The notes: generated by a model not told the origin, from the letters alone. Positions 43,579-53,312 are shown, counted from the stretch's first letter. The stretch: 64,000 nucleotides of DNA from Bin52 sp965243345 (GCA_965243345.1 CBDEUR010000003.1:1736001-1800000), one strand, 5' to 3'. Numbers and translations: made by a program.

Positions 43579-45576
43579 TCAGGCCCGCCCGAGCACCAGG
43601 TTGCCGTGCGAATCGCGCCGTGCGGTCCAGCCCGGCGGCACGTGAACCGTCGAGCCGCCGTCGGTGATCAGCAGGGTTCCCGGCACCGGCTGCTCCGGTA
43701 CCGCGGCACGTGCCAGCAATCGCGCGCGCTGCGACACTCCCCGTTCCACCAGGTTCGTTGTCCGTTCCGCCCGTGCCGGCGCCGCCAGCGGGAGGTCGGG
43801 CAGTTCCAGCGGGGCGATCCGGGCGGCGACCCGGGCGCAGATCACCTCGACCGGTTCGTCCGGCGGCTTGGCAAACGCAAACGCCCTGCGATGGGCGTCG
43901 GCGAACAGCCCGGCGAGCCCCGGCGCCGTCAGCGTCGACAGGTCGGCAACGGCGACCGGGATCTCGAAGGCCTGGCCCGGATAGCGCATGTCGAGCATCC
44001 GGTCGATGGCGACGGCCTTCGCATCCGGGGCCGCCAGCCGCTTGCGCGCCTCCCGCTCCAGTTCCTCCAGCAGTTCCACGACCTGTCCCACCGTTTCCCG
44101 CGAGACCGGGGTCGGTCGGGTCCGTGACCGGTGCACGACGTGGTCGGCGCGCAGCAGGCCCAGCGCCGACATGACCCCGGCATGCGGCGGAACCACGACG
44201 GTGGCGATACCGAGTTCCTCGGCGACCCGCGCCGCGTGCAGCGGCCCCGCGCCGCCGTAGGGCACCAGGACATGGTCGCGCGGGTCGCGTCCCCGCTCGG
44301 TCGAGACCTGCTGGATCGCCCGGACGATGCTGGCGTCGGCCAGCCGGACCACGCTGTCAGCCATCTCCTGGACACTCATCGAGAACCTCCCGGCGAGGTC
44401 CCGGCAGCTCTCGCGGGCAGCACCCGCATCGATTGACATGGTGCCGTCAAGGAAGCCCTCCTCCGGCAGGGTGCCGCGGACAAGGTGGGCATCCGTGACC
44501 GTCGGCAGTGTCCCGCCCCGGCCGTAGCAGGCGGGACCAGGGTGTGCCCCGGCTGACCGCGGCCCCACCCGCAGCAGGCCGCCGTCGTCCACCCAGGCGA
44601 TCGACCCGCCGCCGGCACCGACGGTGACGATGTCGATGACCGGGGTCTTCACCGGCAACCCGTCGACCCGGGTCATCGGCACGAGGTCGGGAACGGCGTC
44701 GCGGACCAGGCAGACGTCGGTACTGGTCCCGCCCATGTCCAGCGTGATCAGGTCGCGGTAGCCGGCGGCAACCGCCCCCCTTACCGCTCCGATCACCCCG
44801 GCGGCAGGCCCGGAGAACAGTGCGGCAATCGCGTTGCGCGCAACGGCCTGCGCCGGCATGCGGCCGCCGTTCGACTGCATGATGCTGAAGCGTCCGCGAA
44901 ACCCCTTGCGCTCGAGCGCATGGTGGAAGCGGCTCACGTACCCCGCCATCACCGGCTGCACGTAGGCGGCAAGCGTGGTGGTCGATGCGCGCTCGTACTC
45001 GCGAAACTCCCGGGCGACGTCGCTAGAACAGGTCACCGCCAGGTCGGGAGCCGCCTCGCGCAGGAGCGCGGCGAAGGCGCGTTCGTGTTCGGGATTGGCA
45101 TAGGCGTGCAGAAAGCACACGGCAGCGGCGTCGTAATCCCGGGTTCCGAGAGCCCGGACGATGAGCTCACGGGCGTCGCCCGGATCGAGCGGTTCCAACA
45201 CCGTGCCGTCGGCGGTGACGCGCCCGGCGACCTCGAAGGTGTCGCGGCGCGCGACCACCGGTTCGGGCTTGCGGTAGCGCAGGTCGTAGATCGAGGTCCG
45301 GTCGTGGCGCTGCAGCAGCAGGATGTCCCGGGTCCCCCGGGTGACGAACAGGCACAGGCGCGCACCCCTGCGCTCGAGGACCGCGTTGGTCGTGACGGTG
45401 GACCCGTGCACGAGTTCCGTCACCACGGCCGGATCGATCCCCGCCGCGGCCAGGGCATCCATGGCGCCGATGTCGGGGTTCGCCGGCGTACTCGGAACCT
45501 TCGCTGTGAGCGCGCGGTCGGCCTCGACGGCCACGAGGTCGGTGAAGGTGCCGCCGACCTCGATTCCGACCCGCAT
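43579..45576 (-). CDS. hyuA: Hydantoinase A / oxoprolinase family protein
   Basis: This 665-residue ATP-dependent subunit starts with MRVGIEVGGTFTDLVAVE, the phosphate loop of the family. It continues with LVHGSTVTTNAVLERRGARL, FVTRGTRDILLLQRHDR, ALFSGPAAGVIGAVRGAV, LITLDMGGTSTDVCLV and VGAGGGSIAWVDDGGLLRVGPRSAGAHPGPACYGRGG. All are hallmark blocks of HyuA. It partners HyuB encoded 1.1 kb downstream. The complex may process a hydantoin, 5-oxoproline or related ring, but the sequence does not decide which. It follows a cupin gene on the same strand by about 28 bp. Confidence 0.95.
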   Translation of the reverse strand: MRVGIEVGGTFTDLVAVEADRALTAKVPSTPANPDIGAMDALAAAGIDPAVVTELVHGSTVTTNAVLERRGARLCLFVTRGTRDILLLQRHDRTSIYDLRYRKPEPVVARRDTFEVAGRVTADGTVLEPLDPGDARELIVRALGTRDYDAAAVCFLHAYANPEHERAFAALLREAAPDLAVTCSSDVAREFREYERASTTTLAAYVQPVMAGYVSRFHHALERKGFRGRFSIMQSNGGRMPAQAVARNAIAALFSGPAAGVIGAVRGAVAAGYRDLITLDMGGTSTDVCLVRDAVPDLVPMTRVDGLPVKTPVIDIVTVGAGGGSIAWVDDGGLLRVGPRSAGAHPGPACYGRGGTLPTVTDAHLVRGTLPEEGFLDGTMSIDAGAARESCRDLAGRFSMSVQEMADSVVRLADASIVRAIQQVSTERGRDPRDHVLVPYGGAGPLHAARVAEELGIATVVVPPHAGVMSALGLLRADHVVHRSRTRPTPVSRETVGQVVELLEELEREARKRLAAPDAKAVAIDRMLDMRYPGQAFEIPVAVADLSTLTAPGLAGLFADAHRRAFAFAKPPDEPVEVICARVAARIAPLELPDLPLAAPARAERTTNLVERGVSQRARLLARAAVPEQPVPGTLLITDGGSTVHVPPGWTARRDSHGNLVLGRA

Positions 45577-45603
45577 GCGGCTGTCTCCGCCAGCCAGGTT
45601 CGG

Positions 45604-46362
45604 TCAGGCCGGGTCGTTCCTGGAGAACTGCATCAGCAGGACGGCAGCTCCCCGCGGGCCGGCGGTCACGGCGAGGGGAGCCTCGTGGCGGAACCGGTAG
45701 AGTCCGGCGAGCCAGTCGAGTTCACCGTCGGCTTCGGCGAGCGATCCGCCGACGACGATGGCGTATTGTCCACCGGCATCGGTCGCGCAGGTCAGGGTGG
45801 CGGTGCCCCCGGCGGCGATGCGGTAGAGCCGCGCACCCACGCCGTCCTCGTCGACCGGCATCACGTCTGCCCACTCGGAGGAGCCCGCCGCGAGTTCGTC
45901 TGCATCCGGCAGCGGCAGGTCGTTGACCAGCCTGTGCCGCCGCCGAACGGGCTTCAGCCGGTCGCGGGCGCCAGGCATGTACTTCGCACCCGAATCCCAG
46001 CGAGACCGCAGGGTGAAGTAGTAGAGTCCGTCGTCGCCGGCCTCGATCGGCCCGTAGGGCGTATGGCCGGCGGCATAGTGCACCGAAAGCGGCCGGGCCG
46101 GACGCCGGCCGATCCGCCCGTCGCCCTCGACGACGACCTGGAACTGCTCGTGGTCATGGAAATGCGGCGGCGTCACCGATCCCGGCGGCTGCATCACCAG
46201 GAAGCCCTGGGGCAGGCCGTCGTCGTCCTCCTCGGCACCGGGAACGTACATGCCGCGGCGCGGCGCCGATCCGACGTAGGGATTGAGGGTATAGGTCTGA
46301 CCGTGAACGTCTACCGTCTGGCTCGCCTCGCGCGCCTGCGCCAGCGACGTGACAAAGGGCAT
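45604..46362 (-). CDS. Bicupin domain-containing protein of unknown substrate
   Basis: This 252-residue protein has two cupin-like regions. The first holds TPPHFHDHEQFQVVVEGDGRIG, with three His and a Glu arranged as a metal site, and later YFTLRSRWDSGA. The second half (VGARLYRIAAGGTATLTC, GQYAIVVGGSLAEADG) lacks the metal ligands. It is close to the hyuA gene and probably in the same operon, so it may modify the same compound. The ATG at 46362 follows a GGCGGAGG site; the longer open frame upstream is without homology. Confidence 0.75.
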   Translation of the reverse strand: MPFVTSLAQAREASQTVDVHGQTYTLNPYVGSAPRRGMYVPGAEEDDDGLPQGFLVMQPPGSVTPPHFHDHEQFQVVVEGDGRIGRRPARPLSVHYAAGHTPYGPIEAGDDGLYYFTLRSRWDSGAKYMPGARDRLKPVRRRHRLVNDLPLPDADELAAGSSEWADVMPVDEDGVGARLYRIAAGGTATLTCATDAGGQYAIVVGGSLAEADGELDWLAGLYRFRHEAPLAVTAGPRGAAVLLMQFSRNDPA

Positions 46363-46376
46363 GGCCGCCTCCGCCG

Positions 46377-46392
46377 TCAAACATGTGTTTGA
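46377..46392. promoter_or_regulatory. Short inverted repeat upstream of the cupin-hyu genes
   Basis: TCAAAC and GTTTGA (46377-46382 and 46387-46392) flank a 4-bp centre, 15 bp before the cupin start. The symmetry and AT-rich setting suggest an operator, inferred only from position. Confidence 0.35.
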
Positions 46393-46553
46393 TTTCCTGA
46401 CCCTGTTCAATAGTCTAGGCGGACACCCGGTGCAACCGGGGCCGGGACAGGCGACCGGAGCGGGGTGTCCCCGATCCTTCCGGTTGCCCCCGGACATGGC
46501 CGTGCACGCCGGAGTGCGCCGGCAGGACCGGGACGAGGGTCGGGGAGCAAGGC

Positions 46554-48290
46554 ATGGGCGAAACCGCGTCTGCAGATGGGTCGGGACCACCGCGGGGCGG
46601 ACGACGCGGCAGGGGCCGGCACACTCCCAAGGGACGCCAGGTCGATCCGGCGGCACTCGAACGGGTACGCACGGTGCTCGGGAACCGGCCGCGCCGGCGC
46701 GACCTGCTGATCGAACACCTGCACCTCATCCAGGACCGGTACGGCCATCTCTCGGCAGCCCACCTCGCCGCGCTCGCCGACGAGATGCGGCTCGCCATGG
46801 CCGAGGTCTACGAAGTCGCGACCTTCTACGCCCATTTCGACGTGGTCCTCGGCGACGAGGCACCTCCGCCGGCCCATACCGTGCGGGTATGCGACAGCCT
46901 GAGCTGCTGCATGTTCGGCGCCGAGGCGCTGCATGCCCGGCTTGCCTCGGCCTGCGGCCCGGATGTCCGGGTGCTGCGCGCGCCCTGCATGGGCGCCTGT
47001 GACAAGGCGCCGGTCGTTGCCGTCGGCCATGACCTCGTGGAGAACGCCAGCGTCGAAACCGTGCTCGCCGCAGTCGCGAGCGGAGTCTCGCCGCGACCCC
47101 CATCGAGCCCGGTCACGTACCACGACTATGTTGCGGCCGGCGGCTACCGGCTGCTGCGCGACTGCCTGTCGGGACAGACCAGCGCCGAGCACGTGCTGGA
47201 CCAGCTGGGCCGTTCGGCCCTGCGAGGACTGGGCGGCGCCGGGTTCCCGACGCCGCGCAAGTGGACGCTGGTCCGCGGCATCCGGGGCCGCAAGATCGTG
47301 GCGGTCAATGCCGATGAAGGCGAACCGGGAACCTTCAAGGACCGCTACCATCTCGAGACCGACCCTCACCGCATGCTTGAGGGCATGCTGGTCGCGGCCT
47401 GGGTGGTCGGGGCGGACGAGTGCTACATCTACCTGCGCGACGAGTACCCGGAGATCCGCCATATCCTCGAAGAGGAGATCGCCTGTCTCGAGACCGACGG
47501 GCTGGCCCCGAATGTCCGCATCCACCTGCGGCGCGGTGCGGGCGCCTACATCTGTGGCGAGGAATCGGCCATGATCGAGTCGATCGAGGGCAAGCGCGGC
47601 TACCCGCGCCACCGCCCGCCCTACGTTGCGGAGGTCGGGGTCTTCGGGCACCCGACACTGGTCAACAACGTCGAGACCCTGTTCTGGGTCCGGGACATCG
47701 TCGAGAAGGGGCCCGAGTGGTTCAACGCGCTCGGCAAGGAGAACCATCCGGGCCCGCGCAGCTACTCGGTCTCCGGGCGTGTCCGCGAGCCCGGAGTGAA
47801 GATCGTGCCCGCCGGCATCACCGCCCGCGAACTTATCGACGACCACTGCGGCGGCATGCTCGATGGCCACGAGTTCTGCGCCTACCTTCCGGGCGGTGCG
47901 TCCGGCGGCATCCTTCCGGCCAGCATGGGCGACCTGCCGCTGGATTTCGGGCAACTGGAGCAGTACGGCTCCTTCGTCGGCAGCCACGCAGTGGTGATTC
48001 TCTCCCAGCATGACCCGCTCCGGGCGGTCGCGCTCAACCTGCTCAGGTTCTTCGAGGACGAGAGCTGCGGCCAGTGTTCACCGTGCCGGGTCGGCACCGA
48101 GAAGGCGGTCCGGCTGATGGAGCAGCCCGAGTGGGACACCGGGTTGCTGTCCGAGCTGTCCGCGGTGATGCGCGATGCGTCGATCTGTGGCCTCGGCCAG
48201 GCGGCAAGCAATCCGCTGGAGAGCCTTCTCAGGTTCTTTCCAGACGAAATACAGGGTCCGCAGGACCGGTCGACAGGAGGGTGGTCATGA
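46554..48290 (+). CDS. NAD-dependent formate dehydrogenase, fused gamma-beta (NuoE-NuoF-like) subunit
   Basis: This 578-residue protein joins two subunits that are usually separate. Residues about 30-180 are NuoE-like (EVYEVATFYAHFD, then the 2Fe-2S cysteines in VRVCDSLSCCMFG and APCMGACDKAP). Residues about 190-570 are NuoF-like: an FMN site GRSALRGLGGAGFPTPRKW, the NAD region NADEGEPGTFKDRYHLE, ICGEESAMIESIEGKRG, and a 4Fe-4S site ESCGQCSPCRVGTE with SICGLG. It passes electrons from the catalytic subunit to NAD. Its stop overlaps the next start by four bases. Confidence 0.92.
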   Translation: MGETASADGSGPPRGGRRGRGRHTPKGRQVDPAALERVRTVLGNRPRRRDLLIEHLHLIQDRYGHLSAAHLAALADEMRLAMAEVYEVATFYAHFDVVLGDEAPPPAHTVRVCDSLSCCMFGAEALHARLASACGPDVRVLRAPCMGACDKAPVVAVGHDLVENASVETVLAAVASGVSPRPPSSPVTYHDYVAAGGYRLLRDCLSGQTSAEHVLDQLGRSALRGLGGAGFPTPRKWTLVRGIRGRKIVAVNADEGEPGTFKDRYHLETDPHRMLEGMLVAAWVVGADECYIYLRDEYPEIRHILEEEIACLETDGLAPNVRIHLRRGAGAYICGEESAMIESIEGKRGYPRHRPPYVAEVGVFGHPTLVNNVETLFWVRDIVEKGPEWFNALGKENHPGPRSYSVSGRVREPGVKIVPAGITARELIDDHCGGMLDGHEFCAYLPGGASGGILPASMGDLPLDFGQLEQYGSFVGSHAVVILSQHDPLRAVALNLLRFFEDESCGQCSPCRVGTEKAVRLMEQPEWDTGLLSELSAVMRDASICGLGQAASNPLESLLRFFPDEIQGPQDRSTGGWS

Positions 48291-51040
48291 CGGACCGGAT
48301 CAGCTTCGTCCTTGACGGTATCACGGTCACGGCCGACCCCGGGGAGACCCTGTGGGAGGTTGCGCACCGCCACGGTACCGAGATTCCGCACCTGTGCCAC
48401 AAGCCGGCCGACAGCTACCGTCCGGACGGAAACTGCCGCGCCTGCATGGTGGAGATCGAGGGAGAACGCACCCTTGCGGCTTCCTGCATTCGACGCCCGA
48501 CGGAGGGAATGACGGTCAACACCGCCTCGGACCGGGCCCGGGCCTCCAGGTCCATGGTGCTCGAACTGCTGGCAGCCGACCAGCCGGCGCGCCAGGTCGC
48601 CCGCGACCCCGATTCGACCTTCTGGCGGTTTGCCGCGCAGGCGGAGGTCGACACCAGCCGGTTTCCGGCGCACGAGACGCCGCCCGCGGACAGCAGCCAT
48701 CCGGCGATCGCCGTCAACATGGACGCCTGCATCCAGTGCGGCCTGTGCGTGCGTGCGTGCCGCGAGGTCCAGGTCAACGACGTGATCGGAATGGCCGGCC
48801 GCGGCAAGGATGCGCACATCGTCTTCGATCTCGGCGACGACATGGGAGCGAGCACCTGCGTCGGCTGCGGCGAATGCGTCCAGGCGTGCCCGACCGGCGC
48901 CCTGATGCCGCGCAGCGTGGTCGACGACGACGGCGTGTTCGCGCACCGGCCCGACCGGACGGTCAACAGCCTGTGCCCCTATTGCGGGGTCGGATGCCAG
49001 CTGACCTTCAACATCAAGCAGGACCGCATCCTCTCGGTCGACGGACGGGCCGGACCGGCAAACCGCGGCCGACTGTGCGTGAAGGGACGATACGGCTTCG
49101 ACTACGTGCACAGTCCCGAGCGACTGACTGTCCCGCTGATCCGGCGCGAGGGGGTGCCGCGGTCAGCCTCGCTGCCGATCGACCCGTCCGATCCGTGGGC
49201 AAACTTCCGTGAAGCGAGCTGGGACGAGGCCCTCGACCTGGCGGCCGACGGACTGCGCCTGATCCGGGATCGCGACGGTGGCGGCGCGCTGGCCGGGTTC
49301 GGATCGGCGAAGGGGTCGAACGAGGAGGCCTACCTGGTCCAGAAGATGGTCCGCACCGGTTTCGGCACCAACAATGTCGACCACTGCACCCGGCTGTGCC
49401 ACGCCTCCTCCGTGGCCGCCTTGATGGAGACCATCGGTTCGGGTGCCGTGACCGCGCCGTTCGCCGAGGCCGCCAATGCCGAGGTCATCATCGTCATCGG
49501 CGCCAACCCGACGGTGAACCACCCGGTCGCCGCCACCTTCATCAAGAACGCGGCAAAGGCCGGGGCAACCCTGATCGTCATGGACCCGGTCGGACAGGCG
49601 CTCTCGCGTCATGCCACCCACATGGTGCAGTTCCGTCCTGGCAGCGATGTCGCGCTGCTCAACGGCATGATCCACACGATCATTGCCGAGGGACTCTACA
49701 ACCGGCAGTACGTGGCCGGTTTCACCGAGGGGTTCGACGCCCTGCAGGCAAGGACCGCGGAGTTCACACCCGAGCACATGTCCGCCGTCTGCGGCGTCGC
49801 ACCCGAACAGATCCGCACGCTCGCCCGCACCTACGCCCGTGCCCAGAGCGCGCTGATCTTCTGGGGTATGGGGGTCTCCCAGCACACCCACGGAACCGAC
49901 AACGCCCGCTGCCTGATCTCGCTCGCCCTGCTGTGCGGCCACGTCGGCCGTCCGGGAACCGGGCTGCACCCGCTGCGGGGCCAGAACAACGTGCAGGGTG
50001 CGTCCGACGCCGGTCTCATCCCCATGGTCTACCCGGACTACCAGCCGGTGGACCGGGTTTCGGAAGCCGAGCGCTGGGAGGAGTTCTGGAATACGCCGCT
50101 CGACCGCACCAAGGGTCTGACGGTGGTCGAGATCACCGACGCGATCTACGAGGGCTCCATCAAGGGTTGCTACATCATGGGCGAGAACCCGGCGATGTCG
50201 GACCCAGACCAGAATCACACCCGAACCGCGCTGTCGCGCCTCGAACACCTGGTGGTCCAGGACCTGTTCATGACGGAGACCGCCGCCTTTGCCGACGTGG
50301 TGCTTCCGGCAACCGCGTTCCCGGAGAAGGACGGGACGTTCACCAATACCGACCGCAGGGTCCAGCTGGGCCGCAAGGCGATCGACGCCCCCGGCGACGC
50401 CCGGCCGGACTGGTGGATCGTGCAGGAGATCGCGCGCCGCCTCGGGCTCGACTGGACCTACACCGGACCCCGGGACGTGTTCGTCGAGATGGGACAGATG
50501 ATGCCATCGCTCACAGGGATAACCTGGGACCGGCTCGAACGCGAGGACGCGGTAACCTATCCGTGTGCGGACGAGAGTTCCGAGGGCCAGTCGGTGATCT
50601 TCGGGGACGGATTTCCGACCGACAGCGGCCGCGGCAAGCTGGTGCCCTGTGACATCCTGCCACCGGACGAGACTCCGGACGAGGAGTATCCGCTGGTCCT
50701 CACCACCGGGCGGTTGCTCGAGCACTGGCACACCGGCGCGATGACCCGGCGTGCGAGCGTGCTCGACGCGCTGGAACCGGAACCGCATGTCCACGTGTCA
50801 CCGGGAGACCTCGCGCGCGGCAACCTTACTGCGGGCCACCGGGTGAGGATTGCCACCAGGCGGGGAACAGTCGAACTTGCCACCCGCAGCGATCCGGGTG
50901 TTCCCGACGGAGTGATCTTCCTGCCGTTCTGCTACGTCGAAGCCCCTGCCAACATGCTGACCAACCCGGCGCTCGATCCGTTCGGCAAGATCCCGGAGCT
51001 GAAGTTCTGCGCCGCGCGGCTGGAAGCGCTGCCCGACTGA
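48287..51040 (+). CDS. fdhA: NAD-dependent formate dehydrogenase, molybdenum catalytic subunit
   Basis: This 917-residue subunit oxidises formate to CO2 at a molybdopterin centre. The domain order is an N-terminal 2Fe-2S ferredoxin-like domain (cysteines in PHLCHKP, NCRACMVE and AASC) and two 4Fe-4S clusters (CIQCGLCVRACREV and CVGCGECVQACPTGAL). The molybdopterin domain opens with SLCPYCGVGCQLTF and GRLCVKGRYGFDY. The active-site residue is Cys in HCTRLCHASSV, where some relatives have selenocysteine. The ATG at 48287 overlaps the beta-subunit stop. The soluble Fds-type enzyme normally also needs FdhD/FdsC, which are not in the window. Confidence 0.95.
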   Translation: MTDRISFVLDGITVTADPGETLWEVAHRHGTEIPHLCHKPADSYRPDGNCRACMVEIEGERTLAASCIRRPTEGMTVNTASDRARASRSMVLELLAADQPARQVARDPDSTFWRFAAQAEVDTSRFPAHETPPADSSHPAIAVNMDACIQCGLCVRACREVQVNDVIGMAGRGKDAHIVFDLGDDMGASTCVGCGECVQACPTGALMPRSVVDDDGVFAHRPDRTVNSLCPYCGVGCQLTFNIKQDRILSVDGRAGPANRGRLCVKGRYGFDYVHSPERLTVPLIRREGVPRSASLPIDPSDPWANFREASWDEALDLAADGLRLIRDRDGGGALAGFGSAKGSNEEAYLVQKMVRTGFGTNNVDHCTRLCHASSVAALMETIGSGAVTAPFAEAANAEVIIVIGANPTVNHPVAATFIKNAAKAGATLIVMDPVGQALSRHATHMVQFRPGSDVALLNGMIHTIIAEGLYNRQYVAGFTEGFDALQARTAEFTPEHMSAVCGVAPEQIRTLARTYARAQSALIFWGMGVSQHTHGTDNARCLISLALLCGHVGRPGTGLHPLRGQNNVQGASDAGLIPMVYPDYQPVDRVSEAERWEEFWNTPLDRTKGLTVVEITDAIYEGSIKGCYIMGENPAMSDPDQNHTRTALSRLEHLVVQDLFMTETAAFADVVLPATAFPEKDGTFTNTDRRVQLGRKAIDAPGDARPDWWIVQEIARRLGLDWTYTGPRDVFVEMGQMMPSLTGITWDRLEREDAVTYPCADESSEGQSVIFGDGFPTDSGRGKLVPCDILPPDETPDEEYPLVLTTGRLLEHWHTGAMTRRASVLDALEPEPHVHVSPGDLARGNLTAGHRVRIATRRGTVELATRSDPGVPDGVIFLPFCYVEAPANMLTNPALDPFGKIPELKFCAARLEALPD

Positions 51041-51047
51041 CGCGGTT

Positions 51048-52061
51048 TCAGGAACCGAACGGTCCCGCCGGATCCTGTCTGACGTGGGCGTAGTTCCTGT
51101 TGGTGAACCAGAGCATGTAGTCGATGTAGGTCACCGGCGGATAGCGTGGCGGATTGTCGGCATCGGTACAGCTCGGCAGGCACGCCATCTCGTAGCCGCC
51201 CGAACAGTCGAAGAAGAACGGAACGGCGTAGCGGTCACCCTCACCCCGGTTGACCGCCCGGTGCGGGGTCGAGAGTACCCTGTCGTTGCTCCACCGCTTC
51301 AGCAGGTCGCCGGAGTTGACCACGATGGTTCGCTCGATCACCGGGATGTCGATCCAGCGGTCGTCAGGCAGGCGGATCGACAGGCCCTCGGCACCTGACT
51401 GGGGCAGCATGGTGAGGAAGCTCGAGTCCGAGTGCGGCGCAAGGCCATACTCGCGCTCCGCGTAACCCTCGACCGGCGGATAGTGCGACAGCCGCAGGCT
51501 GAACTGCGGGTCGGCAAAGGCTTCCCGGAAGAAATCGTCGGGCAGGTCGAGTGCCAGCGCATAGAACGGCAGCAGGTCGAGGCACAGCCGCTCGATCTCG
51601 GCGGCATAGTGCATGGTGGTTTCCCGGAACCCCGGCAGCAGCTCCGGGTCGGGCCACTGGTTGGCACAGCGAAACGGCCGGTCCGCCAGCACGTCCGGAT
51701 GGTCGGGCGGCAGGTCGCGCTTGAGAAAGAACGCCTCCACCACGTTGGGAAGGGCCGCCTCCTCTCCCACCGGTGTCGCGCGCGTGACGCTGCCGCGGAT
51801 TGGCATGTAGCCGACGTTGTGGCGGTTGGCCTTGAGTGCAAGTTTGGTCTCCAGCGGCAGGGCGTGGAACCGCCGCGCCGCCTCGAACACCTCTTCGACC
51901 AGGGCCCAGTCGATGCCGTGATCGACAAGCATGTAGAACCCCACCTCGTGCAACGCGTGCCTGAGGGTGGCCACCAGCCGGTCCCGGGCGCCGGGAGACC
52001 CCGCCCGCCAGTCGGCGAGGCTCAGGACCGGAACGTCCGCGCCCCGGGTTTGCATCTGCAT
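51048..52061 (-). CDS. Isopenicillin N synthase family Fe(II)/2-oxoglutarate oxygenase
   Basis: This 337-residue protein has the two-domain layout of the isopenicillin-N-synthase family: an N-terminal DIOX_N part (VPVLSLADWRAGSPG, HEVGFYMLVDHGID) and a C-terminal oxygenase. The iron ligands are in APHSDSSFLTML (His and Asp) and STPHRAVN (His), and the following RYAVPFFF supplies the cosubstrate Arg. The family performs oxidations of small molecules; the substrate here is unknown. The ATG at 52061 follows a GGAGGA site. It ends seven bases from the convergent formate dehydrogenase gene. Confidence 0.85.
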   Translation of the reverse strand: MQMQTRGADVPVLSLADWRAGSPGARDRLVATLRHALHEVGFYMLVDHGIDWALVEEVFEAARRFHALPLETKLALKANRHNVGYMPIRGSVTRATPVGEEAALPNVVEAFFLKRDLPPDHPDVLADRPFRCANQWPDPELLPGFRETTMHYAAEIERLCLDLLPFYALALDLPDDFFREAFADPQFSLRLSHYPPVEGYAEREYGLAPHSDSSFLTMLPQSGAEGLSIRLPDDRWIDIPVIERTIVVNSGDLLKRWSNDRVLSTPHRAVNRGEGDRYAVPFFFDCSGGYEMACLPSCTDADNPPRYPPVTYIDYMLWFTNRNYAHVRQDPAGPFGS

Positions 52062-52160
52062 GACTGTCCTCCGCATACGGAACCGGAACCATCCCCCCGA
52101 AAGGACACCAGTACCACCATCTTCATCGAAAACCTGTCTCTTGCCCGCCCTGTTCTTCCG

Positions 52161-52616
52161 CTATGGTTTACTATTTTCGATCTGCCATGTGCCCAAGACC
52201 TTCTCGTCGGACACCATGCATTGTTCAGCGGAAAACAATCCCGGAACCAAAACAAAACTTCCGTGCGTCCTGGAGGAAAACTTCAACAGTACCAAGCAAT
52301 TGTCAACCTCATCAGCGGGATCGATGCCGGGCATCATCTGAAAGCTCAGTATTCCTGCGCCATGATCCGACCTGACATAGACCGCTCGTGCCACCACCTT
52401 GTCGTTTTCCACTATTATGCCATCGGTGGAGAAGTTGATCCTGACGTCGAAGGCAGCGAAGTCACGCCCGACGAGTGTCATGTTCTCCAGTCGCCGGTTG
52501 AACTCTTCCTGGTCTGCCGGTTCGAACCCTCTCGTTTGCGCGTCGGGACTTCCCGCTGCCATGGTTGTCACCAGCACACCGAACACCAGCCACCGGATGA
52601 CGCGCTGCCACCACAT
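52161..52616 (-). CDS. Secreted protein of unknown function
   Basis: This 151-residue protein has a hydrophobic N-terminus (VIRWLVFGVLVTTMAAGSPDAQ) that looks like a signal peptide. The mature part is acidic, with a strand-rich core (DFAAFDVRINFSTDGIIVENDKVVARAVYV) and two cysteines (DNCLVLL and EQCMV). I recognise no family. It is more AT-rich than its neighbours. The ATG at 52616 has a GGGAGG site. It sits 99 bp upstream of the oxygenase gene on the same strand. Confidence 0.6.
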   Translation of the reverse strand: MWWQRVIRWLVFGVLVTTMAAGSPDAQTRGFEPADQEEFNRRLENMTLVGRDFAAFDVRINFSTDGIIVENDKVVARAVYVRSDHGAGILSFQMMPGIDPADEVDNCLVLLKFSSRTHGSFVLVPGLFSAEQCMVSDEKVLGTWQIENSKP

Positions 52617-52728
52617 GCCCGGTCTCCCTCCCTTCGGTCCGACTGTCGATCACCGGACAAGCCGGGTTGCCACTCCTTCTCCCGCCGAACCCGATGCGAA
52701 ACCGCGCCGCCGAAGGCAGCCATCGGCC

Positions 52729-53274
52729 ATGCTGACCGTCGCCGTCAGAGCGCCATGGACCGTCGTCACCGGCGACATGCCGCAGCACCGCGTGTCCGGA
52801 CGGATCAGGCGGATTGTGGAACGGCTCGCTGCCAAGGGCAAGGACGCGGTCTTCCGGCTTTCCGGTCTGTCCGATCCCGGCGTCCGGATCCGTGCGACCA
52901 CGGCCGGGCACTGCACTGTCGAGATCCGCGCGCCGGCTGACGCCTTCGGCTCCCGGACAGGCCGGCTTACAGACCGAACGACGCAAGCCCATGCGCAAGG
53001 ACCGCCTCCCGCGCCGCACGAAACGAACCCGGCCGGCACGCGGGTTGCCGCGATCCCGCAGCCAGGAAGGTCTGCCGCCACCGTGCCCCGGTCGCGGGAC
53101 CCGCGAGCCCGGGTGGCATCCGCCGGCCCGGCCCGACTGATCGCTCCACTGACCCCTGCCTCGTTTGGACCAGGGCCACGGGTGTGGCTGAAGTCGAGCG
53201 ACCTGTTCGCGGCAAGGCGTCGCGGGAATGCGATCAGGAACAGCAGTTCCCTGCCGGCCCCGGTCAGATGGTAG
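52729..53274 (+). CDS. Hypothetical protein, uncertain
   Basis: A 181-residue frame opens at the ATG at 52729. Its first 75 or so codons show strong G/C preference at third positions and read like a compact protein (RISRIVERLAAK-like: RIRRIVERLAAKGKDAVF, then VRIRATTAGHCTVEIRAPAD). After that it becomes basic and low in complexity, so the gene may end or be frameshifted there. No family was recognised. It lies in the gap before the sulfatase. The rest of 52617-53312 shows nothing else. Confidence 0.35.
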   Translation: MLTVAVRAPWTVVTGDMPQHRVSGRIRRIVERLAAKGKDAVFRLSGLSDPGVRIRATTAGHCTVEIRAPADAFGSRTGRLTDRTTQAHAQGPPPAPHETNPAGTRVAAIPQPGRSAATVPRSRDPRARVASAGPARLIAPLTPASFGPGPRVWLKSSDLFAARRRGNAIRNSSSLPAPVRW

Positions 53275-53312
53275 AACCGGCCCGGTGATATGTCGGCAAG
53301 GGGGATGAAGAT

